From Stenotrophomonas sp. 704A1 (lineage in GTDB: Bacteria; Pseudomonadota; Gammaproteobacteria; Xanthomonadales; Xanthomonadaceae): 64,000 nucleotides of DNA. Of the stretch, positions 15,789 to 24,807 are shown piece after piece (position 1 is the first letter of the stretch; the number at the start of each line of letters is the position of its first letter). Made by a program: the position numbers and the translations under genes. The stretch spans positions 3,993,501 to 4,057,500 of the forward strand of contig NZ_CP130831.1 in the NCBI RefSeq assembly GCF_030549525.1, in the 5' to 3' direction. The notes below the pieces were generated by a model. The model ran no database searches, had not been told where the DNA came from, and saw only the letters and a program-made list of their open reading frames with translations.

Positions 15789-17602
15789 GCGATGGGGCCT
15801 TGTTTGTCCGCGTCGATCACGGGAGGAAGATAGAAGTGGAAGGTGGCACCGACGTCCGGTTCGGCTTCGGCCCAGATGCGGCCGCCATGCCGGGTCAGTA
15901 CCCGGCGCACGCTGGCCAGGCCGATACCCGTGCCTGCGTAGTCGCTGGCCTTGTGCAGGCGCTGGAACACACCGAACAGCTTGCCGGCGTACGCCATGTC
16001 AAAGCCTGCACCATTGTCGCTGACCGTGAACTGATGGCCGCCGTCAGGCTGCTGCTGGTAGTCCACGCGGATCCTGGCCGGCTCGCGGTTGGCCGAGTAT
16101 TTCACCGCGTTGCCCAGCAGGTTCAGCCAGACCTGGCGCAGCATGTTCTCATCGCCCACCACGATCGGCAGCGGCGCGATGTTCCACTCCAGCTGGTGCG
16201 CCTGGCCGCTGCTTTCCGCCTCGGATTGCAGGTTGGCATCCAGCATGGCGCGGGTGTCGGCCACCAGTGTCTGCATGTCCACCGTCTGCTGGCGCATCGC
16301 CACGCGCCCCAGCCGCGAATACACCAGCAGATCGTCGATCAGCGTCGCCATGCGCCGTGCTGAACTGGAGATCACTCCCAGGTAGTGCTGGCTCTTCTCG
16401 TCGGCCGCCTCGCCCAGGTGGCGCGCCAGCTTGTCGGAGAAGCCGGCAACGTGACGCAGCGGGGCGCGCAGATCGTGCGAGACCGAATAGCTGAATGCCT
16501 CCAGCTCACGGTTCACCTCCGAGACCTGCGCGACCTTGCCTTCCAGCTGGCGGTTGAGTTCTTCCACCCGCAGCTGCACCGCGCGCTGCACGGTCACATC
16601 GCTCACGGTCAGCAGCACCACCTCGTCATCGCTGTCGGGCAGCGGCATGCGCCGTGCATTCAACAGCATGTAGCGCGCCATGCCATCGGCGGCGCGCTGC
16701 TCGTGTTCGAAATCCCACAGCTCGCGCCCACGCAGCAGCACATCGGCCAGGCGCTGGCGCACCACCGGATCGCGCCACGCACCCTCGCCCACGTTCTCCA
16801 GCAGCAGGCCATCGGCACGTTCGTCCTGCAGGCCGTACAGCTCGGAGAACGCCGGGTTGTGCAGCTGCACGCGCAGTTCGCGGTCCAGCAGCACGATCGG
16901 TTCGCGCACGGTCTGCAGCACCGAGGCCGCCCGCGCGGCCGCGCGCAGCGATTGCCGCTCGGCCAGCAGGCGACGGCCGATCTGCCGCTGCAGCAGCCAC
17001 AGCACCAGGCCGAGCAGCGCCAGCTGCACCACCAGCGAACTCCACGATACGAAGTTGGTCTGCCGCTGCTGCCGCGCCGCCTGTTCGGCGCGCTGTGCCA
17101 GCAACGCCTGCTCGCTGGCCTGCAGTTCCTCCACCAGTCCGCGGATCGGATAACGCGTGCTGAGGTCCTGCACCAGTTCGCGCTGATCACTGTTGGGTTC
17201 CGAGCGCGCCAGTTCCCGGGCAACCCCCATCCGTCCTTCCAGCATCGACTGGATGCGGCCGATGCGGATCAGCTGGTCCGGGTTGTCCCGGGTCATGCGT
17301 CCCAGCGCGGCCAGCTGGTCGGGGATGTCGTTGGCCTTGGCCATGCGTTCGCGCAGCCCGGGGGCATCCACGCCCTTGGACAGCGTGAGCGCCGCCGATT
17401 CGATATCGCGTACATCGGTCTGCAGTTGCTGCAGGGCAGTACCGACCTGCTGGGTATGGGTGACCCAGGCCATGGCCTGTTCGCTGTCCTGCTGCAGTTT
17501 GCGCAGGGTCAACCACGGCACCACGATGATGGCGGCCGCCGCCAATGCCAGGGCAGGCAGTCGCCAGCGATCCCAGATGTCGTCACTGAAAACCAGCGCC
17601 AT
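15785..17602 (-). CDS. CHASE3/PAS membrane sensor histidine kinase
   Basis: A 605-residue membrane sensor. TM1 is at about 16-33 and TM2 at about 186-205. The roughly 150-residue helical periplasmic region between them has the length and pattern of a CHASE3 domain. A PAS domain (about 228-340) with REPIVLLDRELRVQLHNPAF follows, then a coiled linker and a HisKA domain with H376 in SYSVSHDLRAPLRH. The HATPase has LNLLGNAVKYS, VSDNGAGFDM, the F-box VFQRLH and GTGIGLA. The kinase core is of the phytochrome-like HWE-unrelated class that pairs with Rcp1-type receivers. It is the first gene of the three-gene phosphorelay. The signal is unknown. Confidence 0.9.
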   Translation of the reverse strand: MALVFSDDIWDRWRLPALALAAAAIIVVPWLTLRKLQQDSEQAMAWVTHTQQVGTALQQLQTDVRDIESAALTLSKGVDAPGLRERMAKANDIPDQLAALGRMTRDNPDQLIRIGRIQSMLEGRMGVARELARSEPNSDQRELVQDLSTRYPIRGLVEELQASEQALLAQRAEQAARQQRQTNFVSWSSLVVQLALLGLVLWLLQRQIGRRLLAERQSLRAAARAASVLQTVREPIVLLDRELRVQLHNPAFSELYGLQDERADGLLLENVGEGAWRDPVVRQRLADVLLRGRELWDFEHEQRAADGMARYMLLNARRMPLPDSDDEVVLLTVSDVTVQRAVQLRVEELNRQLEGKVAQVSEVNRELEAFSYSVSHDLRAPLRHVAGFSDKLARHLGEAADEKSQHYLGVISSSARRMATLIDDLLVYSRLGRVAMRQQTVDMQTLVADTRAMLDANLQSEAESSGQAHQLEWNIAPLPIVVGDENMLRQVWLNLLGNAVKYSANREPARIRVDYQQQPDGGHQFTVSDNGAGFDMAYAGKLFGVFQRLHKASDYAGTGIGLASVRRVLTRHGGRIWAEAEPDVGATFHFYLPPVIDADKQGPIA

Positions 17603-17714
17603 AGTTCCTCGTCAGCTCGGCCACGGAGCGACAATCCAAGTCAGGATCAACCGCAGCGGAACCGGCAATATAGCGCAGGCGGTCACACATCTGGCGCAAT
17701 CCACCAGAAGCTGA

Positions 17715-17742
17715 ACGGCCCCGGGCAGTCACCCGGGGCCGT
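17715..17742. terminator. Perfect hairpin between the sensor kinase and BON genes
   Basis: An 11-bp perfect stem (ACGGCCCCGGG at 17715-17725, CCCGGGGCCGT at 17732-17742) with a 6-nt loop. There is no strong T-run. It lies downstream of the BON gene on the minus strand and upstream of the kinase gene. Confidence 0.55.
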
Positions 17743-17832
17743 ATTGCGTGCCGGAGCGGACCGCGTCCGCTCGGCACGCGCAGTGCGGGCTGCGACGCTG
17801 CCGGGCAGTCACCCGGCGCGCCTGCATCGGCA

Positions 17833-18210
17833 TCAGCGCTTGGCGGCGGCGCTGACCTTCAGCGCGGCGGCGTCGACGCGGGTCACGCCCTTGATGCCCT
17901 TGGCGGTGGCAACAGCCTTGTCGCGCTCGGCCTGGGTGGCCACGGTGCCGCTCAGGCTGACCACGCCATTGACCGTTTCCACCTTCACTTCGGTGCCCGG
18001 CACATTGCTGGTGGCAAGCAGGTCGGCCTTCACCTTGGTGGTGATCCAGCTGTCGGTCACCGGCTCGTTGGAGTCGTGGCGATCAGCATGGGTCATGGCC
18101 GAATGATCGGTCTTCTTGGCACCGGCATCCTGGGCGAACGCAGCCGAGGAGGACAGCGCCAGGCCCAGGGTCAGGGCGGAAGCCAACAGCGTACGGGTCG
18201 TGGTAGTCAT
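17833..18210 (-). CDS. Periplasmic BON-domain protein (OsmY-like)
   Basis: A 125-residue exported protein. A signal peptide ends at SSSAAFA (about residue 26), followed by a short His/Asp-rich linker (HSAMTHADRHDS) and a single BON domain with DSWITTKVKADLL and VNGVVSLSGTVATQAERDKA. BON domains bind phospholipid surfaces and occur in stress-induced periplasmic proteins such as OsmY, which has two copies; this protein has one. It is divergent from the oxidoreductase gene. Osmotic or envelope stress induction is plausible but not visible in the sequence. Confidence 0.87.
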   Translation of the reverse strand: MTTTTRTLLASALTLGLALSSSAAFAQDAGAKKTDHSAMTHADRHDSNEPVTDSWITTKVKADLLATSNVPGTEVKVETVNGVVSLSGTVATQAERDKAVATAKGIKGVTRVDAAALKVSAAAKR

Positions 18211-18396
18211 CGTGCGGTTCTCCTGATGGATGGTGCAGCCAGTGTCACCAACTGCATGTAGTGCAGGCGTAGCGCTGCGGTCACGTCGCCGTGAATCAGC
18301 GCCGCTGCACCGGCAATGGTTCAGCTTCCGGCAGCCGTGCCAAAGCGTTTACCCTGCGCCGCGTACGCTGTTCACCTGAACGGCACGGAGTCCGCC

Positions 18397-19440
18397 ATGC
18401 GCCCCGACCTGCAACTTGCCCTGATCGGCTATGGCCTCGCCGGCCGCGTCTTTCATGCGCCCCTGATCCAGCACACCCCCGGGCTGGCGCTGCACAGCAT
18501 CGTCAGTTCGCAGCGCGACACCCTGCTGCGCACATTCAGCGAGGTGCATGTGCGCGCCACGCCGCAGGCGGTGTTCGACGACCCGGCAGTGGATGCAGTG
18601 GTGATCGCCACCCCCAACGCGCAGCATGCGCCGCTGGCCATCGCCGCATTGGCCGCCGGCAAGCATGTGCTGGTGGACAAACCGTTCGCACTGGATGTGG
18701 CCGAAGCCGAGCGCGTGCTGGCCGCCGCGCGTGGCGCCGGGCGGGTGGTGACGGTGTTCCAGAACCGGCGTTTCGACGCCGACTTCCTCACCCTGCAGTC
18801 GCTGCTGGCCGAAGGCGTGCTGGGCGACATCGCCGAATGCCACGCGCACTTCGACCGGTACCGGCCACAGGTGCGCGAGCGCTGGCGCGAGCAGGACGGC
18901 CCCGGCAGCGGCCTGTGGTACGACCTCGCCCCGCACCTGCTGGACCAGATGCTGGTGCTGTTCGGCTGGCCGCAGGCGATCGATGCGGATCTGGCAGTGC
19001 AGCGCGAAGGCGGCAGCGGCGTCGATTACTTCCACGCAGCGCTGCACTACCCCCGCCATCGCGCGATCGTGCATGCCGGTTCGCTGGTCGCAGCGCCTGC
19101 ACCGCACTTCGCCGTGCATGGCACCCGCGCCAGCTGGATCAAGCACGGCCTGGACGTGCAGGAAGCGCAGCTGCGCCGCGGTATCGCACCGGGCGCACCG
19201 GGCTGGGGCATCGACCCGCGCCACGGCGAGCTGCTGCACTGCGATGCCGAGGACACCGTGCAACGCAGCACGGTGGACAATCTGCCGGGCGACTACCGGC
19301 GGCTGTATGCCGACTTCGCCGCGGCGATGCACGGCGATGGCCACGCCACGGTGAGTCCGCTGCAGGCCGTGCAGTTGATGCGGCTGCTGCAGGCCGGCAT
19401 GGACAGCGCGCGCGAGGGCCGGCGGATCGCTCTGCAGTGA
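18397..19440 (+). CDS. Gfo/Idh/MocA-family oxidoreductase
   Basis: A 347-residue NAD(P)-dependent oxidoreductase. The N-terminal Rossmann loop is LIGYGLAGRVFHAPLI, followed by DAVVIATPNAQHAPLA and HVLVDKPFALDVAEAE, which holds the conserved Glu/Lys-Pro of the family. The C-terminal alpha/beta domain contains GPGSGLWYDLAPHLLDQ. I chose ATG 18397 because GGAG precedes it; a frame opening at 18316 adds residues not typical of the family. The closest type is YdgJ/YvaA-like. Substrate unknown, probably a sugar or cyclitol derivative. The neighbouring genes give no clue. Confidence 0.87.
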   Translation: MRPDLQLALIGYGLAGRVFHAPLIQHTPGLALHSIVSSQRDTLLRTFSEVHVRATPQAVFDDPAVDAVVIATPNAQHAPLAIAALAAGKHVLVDKPFALDVAEAERVLAAARGAGRVVTVFQNRRFDADFLTLQSLLAEGVLGDIAECHAHFDRYRPQVRERWREQDGPGSGLWYDLAPHLLDQMLVLFGWPQAIDADLAVQREGGSGVDYFHAALHYPRHRAIVHAGSLVAAPAPHFAVHGTRASWIKHGLDVQEAQLRRGIAPGAPGWGIDPRHGELLHCDAEDTVQRSTVDNLPGDYRRLYADFAAAMHGDGHATVSPLQAVQLMRLLQAGMDSAREGRRIALQ

Positions 19441-19483
19441 GCGGCAGGGCCGCGCCCTGCACCGGCTTCACACCCGCGCCACC

Positions 19484-19511
19484 GCCTCGGCAGGCGCTGG
19501 CCTGCTGAGGC
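19484..19511 (+). terminator. Hairpin downstream of the oxidoreductase gene
   Basis: Stem GCCTCGGCAGGC / GCCTGCTGAGGC with a GCTG loop (one G-T pair), 44 bp after the oxidoreductase stop. A smaller hairpin, GCAGGGC-CGC-GCCCTGC, lies at 19444-19460. Neither has a T-run, so termination is uncertain. Confidence 0.45.
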
Positions 19512-19617
19512 GGGTAGACGAGGAACGGGCATCGACAGACCGCAAGGGATCGAGGTCGCTCTGCCGCGCAGGGCCCGGCGTTGCCGCCATGCCGGCAGAG
19601 CCGATGCCGCTGCCGTC

Positions 19618-20523
19618 CTACGACTTCTTGACGGCGTGGCCGCCGAACTCGTTGCGCATCGCCGACAGCAGGCGGTCGGTGAACGAGTTGGCTTCACGCG
19701 AGCGCAGGCGCTCCAGCAGCGACAGGGTGATCACCGGCGCCGGTACATCCAGTGCGATGGCTTCGGCCACGGTCCAGCGCCCTTCACCGGAATCTTCCAC
19801 GTAGGGTGCGATGCCCTCCAGCGACGGATTGCGCTTCAAGGCTTCGGTGCTCAGGTCCAGCAGCCACGAACGCACCACGCTGCCGTGGCGCCACACCTCG
19901 GCCACCTGGGCCAGGTCCAGCGCCAGCTCCTGCTTGCGCTCCATCAGCGCGAAGCCTTCGGCATAGGCCTGCATCATTCCGTACTCGATGCCGTTGTGGA
20001 CCATCTTGGTGAAGTGGCCGGCGCCGGACGGACCGACACGGGCCCAGCCGCGATCCTCGGCCGGGGCCAGCGTGCGCAGCAACGGCGCGATCTGCTCGAC
20101 CACCGCCGCATCGCCACCGACCATCAGGCTGTAGCCTTCCTGCAGGCCCCATACGCCACCGCTGGTCCCGCAATCGACGTACCCCAGGTCATTCTCGGCC
20201 AGCGCCTTGGCACGGCGGATCGAGTCCTGGTAATTGGAGTTTCCGCCGTCGATGACGATGTCCCCCTCGGCCAGGTGCGGGGTCAACTGCCCCAGCGTCT
20301 GGTCGACGGTCTCGCCGGCCGGCACCATCAGCCACACCACCCGCGGCAGCGGCAGCGCGGCCACCGCCGCCGCCAGCGAATCGACCACCTCCAGCCCGGC
20401 CTCGGCCGCACGCTGGCGCGCGCCTTCGCCCGGGTCGTAGCCGACCACGCGGTGGCCACCGCGGTGCAGGCGCTGGGCCATGTTGGCGCCCATCCGGCCG
20501 AGGCCGATCATTGCAATATCCAT
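19618..20523 (-). CDS. gnd: 6-phosphogluconate dehydrogenase, decarboxylating (short form)
   Basis: A 301-residue enzyme, the short (about 300 aa) GndA/YqeC-like form rather than the 470-residue enterobacterial one. The N-terminal Rossmann loop is MIGLGRMGANMAQRL. DIVIDGGNSNYQDSIRRA is the 6-phosphogluconate signature, and the catalytic-lysine region GAGHFTKMVHNGIEYGMMQAYAEG is intact. Short forms are often NAD-dependent, which cannot be assigned here. It lies 10 bp after the preceding gene for an exported protein of unknown function and is probably co-transcribed with it. Confidence 0.92.
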   Translation of the reverse strand: MDIAMIGLGRMGANMAQRLHRGGHRVVGYDPGEGARQRAAEAGLEVVDSLAAAVAALPLPRVVWLMVPAGETVDQTLGQLTPHLAEGDIVIDGGNSNYQDSIRRAKALAENDLGYVDCGTSGGVWGLQEGYSLMVGGDAAVVEQIAPLLRTLAPAEDRGWARVGPSGAGHFTKMVHNGIEYGMMQAYAEGFALMERKQELALDLAQVAEVWRHGSVVRSWLLDLSTEALKRNPSLEGIAPYVEDSGEGRWTVAEAIALDVPAPVITLSLLERLRSREANSFTDRLLSAMRNEFGGHAVKKS

Positions 20524-20533
20524 TGTTTCACCT

Positions 20534-21787
20534 TCAGTTGGGGTCTAGGGTCAGGCTGCCTGGCCTGCCGGTGGCCGCGCAGTGGCGCAGCTGCGCCTCG
20601 CGCCAACGCCGGTAGAGCGTGGTATGCAGATTGTGCACCGCCAGGTCGATCGAAAACGGCGTGCGCGGGTTGCGGTCGAGCAGGCGGGCGATGTGATACC
20701 CGATGGGACGTATACCGCGCGGGTGCACATAGATCACGAACTGCTGGTAGAACGGATCGTCCAGCAGACGGTCCATGCGGGCCAGCGCGTCGTGGTAGCG
20801 CGGCGCCAGCGCGGCGCGCAGCGCCGGATCGCGCGCGTACAGCAACCGCTCGAAATAGCGCCGCCCTACCCGCGGCATGCCCTGCGCCAGTGCCCACAGT
20901 TCGGCGTTGCGCTGGTCGTACCAGGCCAGGCCACCGTGTGCGGCCAGCGCCTGCGCAGTGCCCTCGCCCACCTCGACCACGACGAAGTTCTCGGCCTGGT
21001 TGCTCAGGTCATCCAGTGTTCCTTTGTCATACACATGTTCGATGAAGCCCGGCACGCCGACAAAGGCCTGCCGGCCCATCGATGAGGTGCGCACCGCCTT
21101 GCCATCGGCGAAGAAATCACCGGCATGCGCACCGAGCAGGATGCTGTCGGTGTCATGCAGGCCCAGCAGCGTGCCGATCGACAGTTCGTCGGCGGCAAAT
21201 TCCGCATCGAAGGCCGCGTCGCCGTACAGCTCGCGCTGGGTGGCCAGCTGCGCGACCTGGCGGCCGACGCCGCACTCGGCGCGCACGCGGCCGCTGTAGA
21301 AGGCCTGCAGCGCCTGGCTGTTGCCCGCCGCCGGCACGTAGCCGCGGCCGAAGCTGCGCACCCGCTGCCAGCCCTGCGCCGACGCGCCGCGTGCACCGAA
21401 GCCGATCCAGCCCAGCTGCAGGCCGCTGAAACGGAACCGTGGGTTGTCCTGCAGCGCGCGCGTGGCGCGCTCGGTGGCCGCACCCAGTTCAAAGGCATAG
21501 GCGCACACCGTGGCCGGGTCATCCAGCAGCGTCTGCAGCAGCGTGCGGCGCGCATCCTCGGCCAGGGCCGCCGGCCAGCGCACCCGCAGGTCACCGGCCG
21601 CCTGCGCATCGGCCAGCGAAGCGCGCGTGCAGACCGCGCCGCCCCGCACCTGTGGCGCGGTGATGTCGGCGGTTTCAAAGCGCCAGCCCAGGCGTTCCAG
21701 CAGACCCTGGCTGCAGTCCGCCGCCGTGGCCACCGCACTCACCGGCCAGCACAGCAGCAGGCCCCATCCCAGCGCCCTGCCGCGCAC
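20534..21787 (-). CDS. Exported protein of unknown function (417 aa)
   Basis: I do not recognise this family. The protein has 417 residues and starts at a GTG two bases after the stop of the DUF2242-type lipoprotein gene. It has a signal peptide (hydrophobic core GWGLLLCWPVSAVATA, cleavage near residue 22), so it is probably periplasmic. A Cys lies in RVRAECGVGRQVAQLATQ after a stretch of conserved-looking aromatic residues (GLQLGWIGFGARG). A later segment, VGVPGFIEHVYDKGTLDD, is followed by NFVVVEVGEG. A Cys-centred hydrolase or transferase is possible, but no catalytic triad can be assigned. Operon context (lipoprotein upstream, gnd downstream) suggests an envelope role without defining it. 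Confidence 0.75.
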   Translation of the reverse strand: MRGRALGWGLLLCWPVSAVATAADCSQGLLERLGWRFETADITAPQVRGGAVCTRASLADAQAAGDLRVRWPAALAEDARRTLLQTLLDDPATVCAYAFELGAATERATRALQDNPRFRFSGLQLGWIGFGARGASAQGWQRVRSFGRGYVPAAGNSQALQAFYSGRVRAECGVGRQVAQLATQRELYGDAAFDAEFAADELSIGTLLGLHDTDSILLGAHAGDFFADGKAVRTSSMGRQAFVGVPGFIEHVYDKGTLDDLSNQAENFVVVEVGEGTAQALAAHGGLAWYDQRNAELWALAQGMPRVGRRYFERLLYARDPALRAALAPRYHDALARMDRLLDDPFYQQFVIYVHPRGIRPIGYHIARLLDRNPRTPFSIDLAVHNLHTTLYRRWREAQLRHCAATGRPGSLTLDPN

Positions 21788-21789
21788 GC

Positions 21790-22410
21790 TCAGCCCTGGT
21801 CCGCGGGCGCGGCCGGTTCCGGTACCGGTTCGGTGGCGGCGGGCGTGCCCGCAGCCGGTTCATCCACGGCAGGCGCCGGCGGCGCCGCGGCAACCGGCAG
21901 ATACTGCTGCAGGCGCTCGAAGAACCGGCGGTAGAACGCTGCATCGGTAACCGTGCTGCTGGCCACCTTCACCAGCGAATCGTCGTTGCTGCCGAACGGC
22001 AGCGAGACCGAGCCCAGCGCGCCCACGCCCACGCTGGCCGAGGTCGGGCTCTTCTTCAGCGCGTAGCGGTCCTGCACGGCACTGACGAACACCAGGGCCT
22101 GGCTGCCGCGTGGCGCGCAGGAGACGCGCAGCACCAGCTGTTCGTGATCGTCCTCGCGCGGCTGGAAGTTCTTGTTGCCTTCCACCTGGGCATCATCCGA
22201 GCGCGCGATGGCATAGCCCTGGCTGAGCAGCGTGCGGCGCGCCGCCTCGCAGGCTTCGGCCGGGCGCCCATCGACGGTGCGCGAGAAGGTGTCGCCCGAG
22301 TCGAACGACTCGCGCAGGAGGGTGCTGTCGGCGGCGCGGCCACCACAGGCGGCCAGCGCCAGGGCGCTGGTCGCAGCCAGCAGGGATGCGGAAACGAGGG
22401 AGGCCCGCAT
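21790..22410 (-). CDS. Lipoprotein, DUF2242-like
   Basis: A 206-residue putative lipoprotein. The signal peptide ends in a lipobox LALAAC (Cys at about residue 21). The body holds TFSRTVDGRPAEACEAARR and GNKNFQPREDDHEQLVLRVSC, typical of the DUF2242 family, and the C-terminal 35 residues are a Pro/Ala/Glu-rich tail. The Gly-Gly after the lipobox Cys gives no inner-membrane retention signal, so outer-membrane sorting is likely. It is the first gene of the run that includes the unknown exported protein and gnd. Function unknown. Confidence 0.78.
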   Translation of the reverse strand: MRASLVSASLLAATSALALAACGGRAADSTLLRESFDSGDTFSRTVDGRPAEACEAARRTLLSQGYAIARSDDAQVEGNKNFQPREDDHEQLVLRVSCAPRGSQALVFVSAVQDRYALKKSPTSASVGVGALGSVSLPFGSNDDSLVKVASSTVTDAAFYRRFFERLQQYLPVAAAPPAPAVDEPAAGTPAATEPVPEPAAPADQG

Positions 22411-22550
22411 GGGTACTCCAGCCAGGACGGTACCGGCAAGGGTAGTCCTGCAGGCGTGTGCGGCAGGTCGATACCGGGCATCCGGGCGCCGGCCGTTGCG
22501 GGCGGTTCATGCGCCGGCCTGCGCGGTGGCCTGCGCGGGCCGCTTCGCCC

Positions 22551-22573
22551 GCCGGGGCTGGCCCGGCGCTGCC
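22551..22573 (-). repeat. Degenerate SMAG repeat
   Basis: GCCGGGGCTGGCCCGGCGCTGCC differs from the canonical minus-oriented SMAG element by a few bases, including GGCAGC where GGTAGC is expected at the GTAG end. Confidence 0.5.
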
Positions 22574-22582
22574 GGAAACGCA

Positions 22583-22607
22583 AAGGGGCCGGCAATGCCG
22601 GCCCCTT
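22583..22607 (-). terminator. Terminator of prc
   Basis: Perfect 11-bp stem AAGGGGCCGGC / GCCGGCCCCTT with an AAT loop, 23 bp beyond the protease stop on the minus strand and followed there by TTTGCGTTTCC. Confidence 0.7.
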
Positions 22608-22629
22608 CGGGACATCACGGGGGAGCCGC

Positions 22630-24807
22630 TCAGTCGGCCCAGCGGCCTGCGGCGGTGGACTGCGGCAGCACCTGCGCCGACAGCGGGCGGTCGGCCTCCA
22701 GCAGATTCACCGCATCGGCCAGGATCGAGGCCGATTCACGCAGCAGCGGGTCCGGACGCTTCTCGGCGGCCTTCTCGCGCGCGGCATCCTTGACGATGTC
22801 GCGCTCGTTGCCGGTCAGGCCATCGTCGCTGCTGTCATCGGCCAGCGGGTCCAGGGCCAGGCCCAGTTCCTTGCGCACGATCTGGCGTTCCTTGCGCTGC
22901 GCGTCCTGGCGCTCGCGTTCGGCGCGGCGGGTGGCTTCGTTCAGCGACACGTACTTCTTCGCGGCCTCGCTGCGGAACTGCTGCACGTCCTCGTTCCACC
23001 ACTGGAATTCCTTGTCGGTGACGATACGTGCGTCGTGGCGGGTTTCCAGCTTCGGCAGCAGCGGTGCGAAGTTGCCGTACTGGGTGTGCGGCACGGCGGC
23101 GATGCGGGTCCACGGCAATGCGTTGTCGTAGGTGCTTTCACCGAACTCGGTGGCATCCACGCTGGCCGGGAAGGCCAGGTCCGGCACCACGCCCTTGTGC
23201 TGGGTGCTGCTGCCGCTGATGCGGAAGAACTGGGCGATGGTCAGCTTCACCTGGCCGAAGCGCTGGGTCTCGCCACTCGGCCAGCGGTCCAGGTCCACGA
23301 TGTTCTGCACCGTACCCTTGCCGAAGCTGGTCTCACCGATCACCAGGCCACGGCCATAGTCCTGGATGGCGCCGGCAAAGATCTCCGAGGCCGAGGCCGA
23401 GCCGCGGTTGATCAGCACCGCCAGCGGGCCATCCCATGCCACGCCCTGGTTGCGGTCGCTGTTCACGGTCACCCGGCCGCCGGATTCGCGCACCTGCACC
23501 ACCGGCCCCTGCTCGATGAACAGGCCGGTCAGTTCGATCGCTTCATCCAGCGAACCACCGCCGTTGTTGCGCAGGTCCAGCACCACGCCGTCCAGCTTGT
23601 CGTTCTTGAAACCGGCCAGCAGCTTGGCCACGTCGCGGGTCGCCGAGGCGTAATCGGTGGCGTTGCGGCGGCGGCCTTCGAAATCCTGGTAGAACGTCGG
23701 CAGCTTGATCACGCCGACCTTGCGCGCCGGCTCGCCATTGCTGGCCGGGATGGTCATGGTCTCGCCCTTGGCGGCCTGTTCGGCCAGGCGCACCTTCTGC
23801 CGGGTCAGCACCAGGGTGTGGTGCTTGCCATCGACACCGGCTTCGGCGGGAATGAATTCCAGCTTCACCTGGGTGTCCTTGGCGCCGCGGATCTTGGCCA
23901 CCACGTCATCGATGCGCCAGCCGATCACATCCTCCACCACGCCGGACGTGCCCTGGCCGACACCGACGATGCGGTCGCCCGGCTTCAGGGTGCCATCCAC
24001 CGCTGCGGGACCACCGGCGATGATCTCGCGGATCACCACCACATCGTCCTGGCGCTGCAGCTGCGCGCCGATGCCTTCCAGCGACAGCGACATCGCCTGG
24101 TTGAAGTTCTCGGCGGTGCGCGGGGTGAAGTAGTCCGTGTGCGGATCGACCGCACTGGTGTAGGCATTGAGGAAGAACTGGAAGGTATCTTCGCCCTTCA
24201 GTTCGTTCACCGACTTTTCCAGCGTGGCGTAACGCTTGTCCAGCGTCTTGCGGATGTCATCCGGCTTCTTGCCGGCCAGTTTCAGGCGCAGCCAGTCATT
24301 CTTGACCGATTTGCGCCACAGCTCGTCCAGCTCGGCATTGCTGGCGGCCCACGGCACGTCCTTGCGGTCGTACTCGAAACGCTCGTCGGTGCTGAAGTCC
24401 GGTTCCTGCTTCAGCAGCTTGCGCGCATAGGCCACCCGCTCGCCGACGCGCTGCTTGTACACCGCGAACACCTCGAAGGCCGGTTCCAGCTCGCCGCCGC
24501 GGATGGCGTTGGCGATGTTGGCCTGGAACGGCGCGAAGCGGGCCACGTCGGCCTGGGTGAAGTACTGCTTGCCACCGTCCAGCGTCTCCAGGTAGCGCTT
24601 GAACACATCCTTGGACGTGGCTTCATCGAGCGCGCGCGGGCGGTAGGCGTAGCGGCTGTCGGACAGCAGGCCATACACCAGCTTGGAGGTGGTCACCTGG
24701 TCGGCGGTTGCCGCGGCCGGCAACGCCGGCGAGTCGGCCTTGGCCGCCAGCGCCAGCGGCGCGACCAGCGCCAGGGCGATCAGGAATGCGGGGGCTTTGA
24801 ATTTCAT
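22630..24807 (-). CDS. prc: Carboxy-terminal processing protease Prc/Tsp (S41A)
   Basis: A 725-residue periplasmic protease with a signal peptide (IALALVAPLALAAKA). An N-terminal helical domain is followed by a PDZ domain (LSLEGIGAQLQRQDDVVVI and GPAAVDGTLKPGDRIVGVG) and the S41 catalytic domain. The Ser sits in INRGSASASEIFAGA and the Lys in GETSFGKGTVQ, the Ser/Lys dyad. The C-terminal DUF3340 region (KEFQWWNEDVQQF) completes the long Gram-negative Prc architecture. It degrades proteins with unstructured hydrophobic C-termini and trims penicillin-binding protein 3 and cell-wall hydrolases in relatives. It is monocistronic, with a terminator downstream. Confidence 0.95.
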   Translation of the reverse strand: MKFKAPAFLIALALVAPLALAAKADSPALPAAATADQVTTSKLVYGLLSDSRYAYRPRALDEATSKDVFKRYLETLDGGKQYFTQADVARFAPFQANIANAIRGGELEPAFEVFAVYKQRVGERVAYARKLLKQEPDFSTDERFEYDRKDVPWAASNAELDELWRKSVKNDWLRLKLAGKKPDDIRKTLDKRYATLEKSVNELKGEDTFQFFLNAYTSAVDPHTDYFTPRTAENFNQAMSLSLEGIGAQLQRQDDVVVIREIIAGGPAAVDGTLKPGDRIVGVGQGTSGVVEDVIGWRIDDVVAKIRGAKDTQVKLEFIPAEAGVDGKHHTLVLTRQKVRLAEQAAKGETMTIPASNGEPARKVGVIKLPTFYQDFEGRRRNATDYASATRDVAKLLAGFKNDKLDGVVLDLRNNGGGSLDEAIELTGLFIEQGPVVQVRESGGRVTVNSDRNQGVAWDGPLAVLINRGSASASEIFAGAIQDYGRGLVIGETSFGKGTVQNIVDLDRWPSGETQRFGQVKLTIAQFFRISGSSTQHKGVVPDLAFPASVDATEFGESTYDNALPWTRIAAVPHTQYGNFAPLLPKLETRHDARIVTDKEFQWWNEDVQQFRSEAAKKYVSLNEATRRAERERQDAQRKERQIVRKELGLALDPLADDSSDDGLTGNERDIVKDAAREKAAEKRPDPLLRESASILADAVNLLEADRPLSAQVLPQSTAAGRWAD

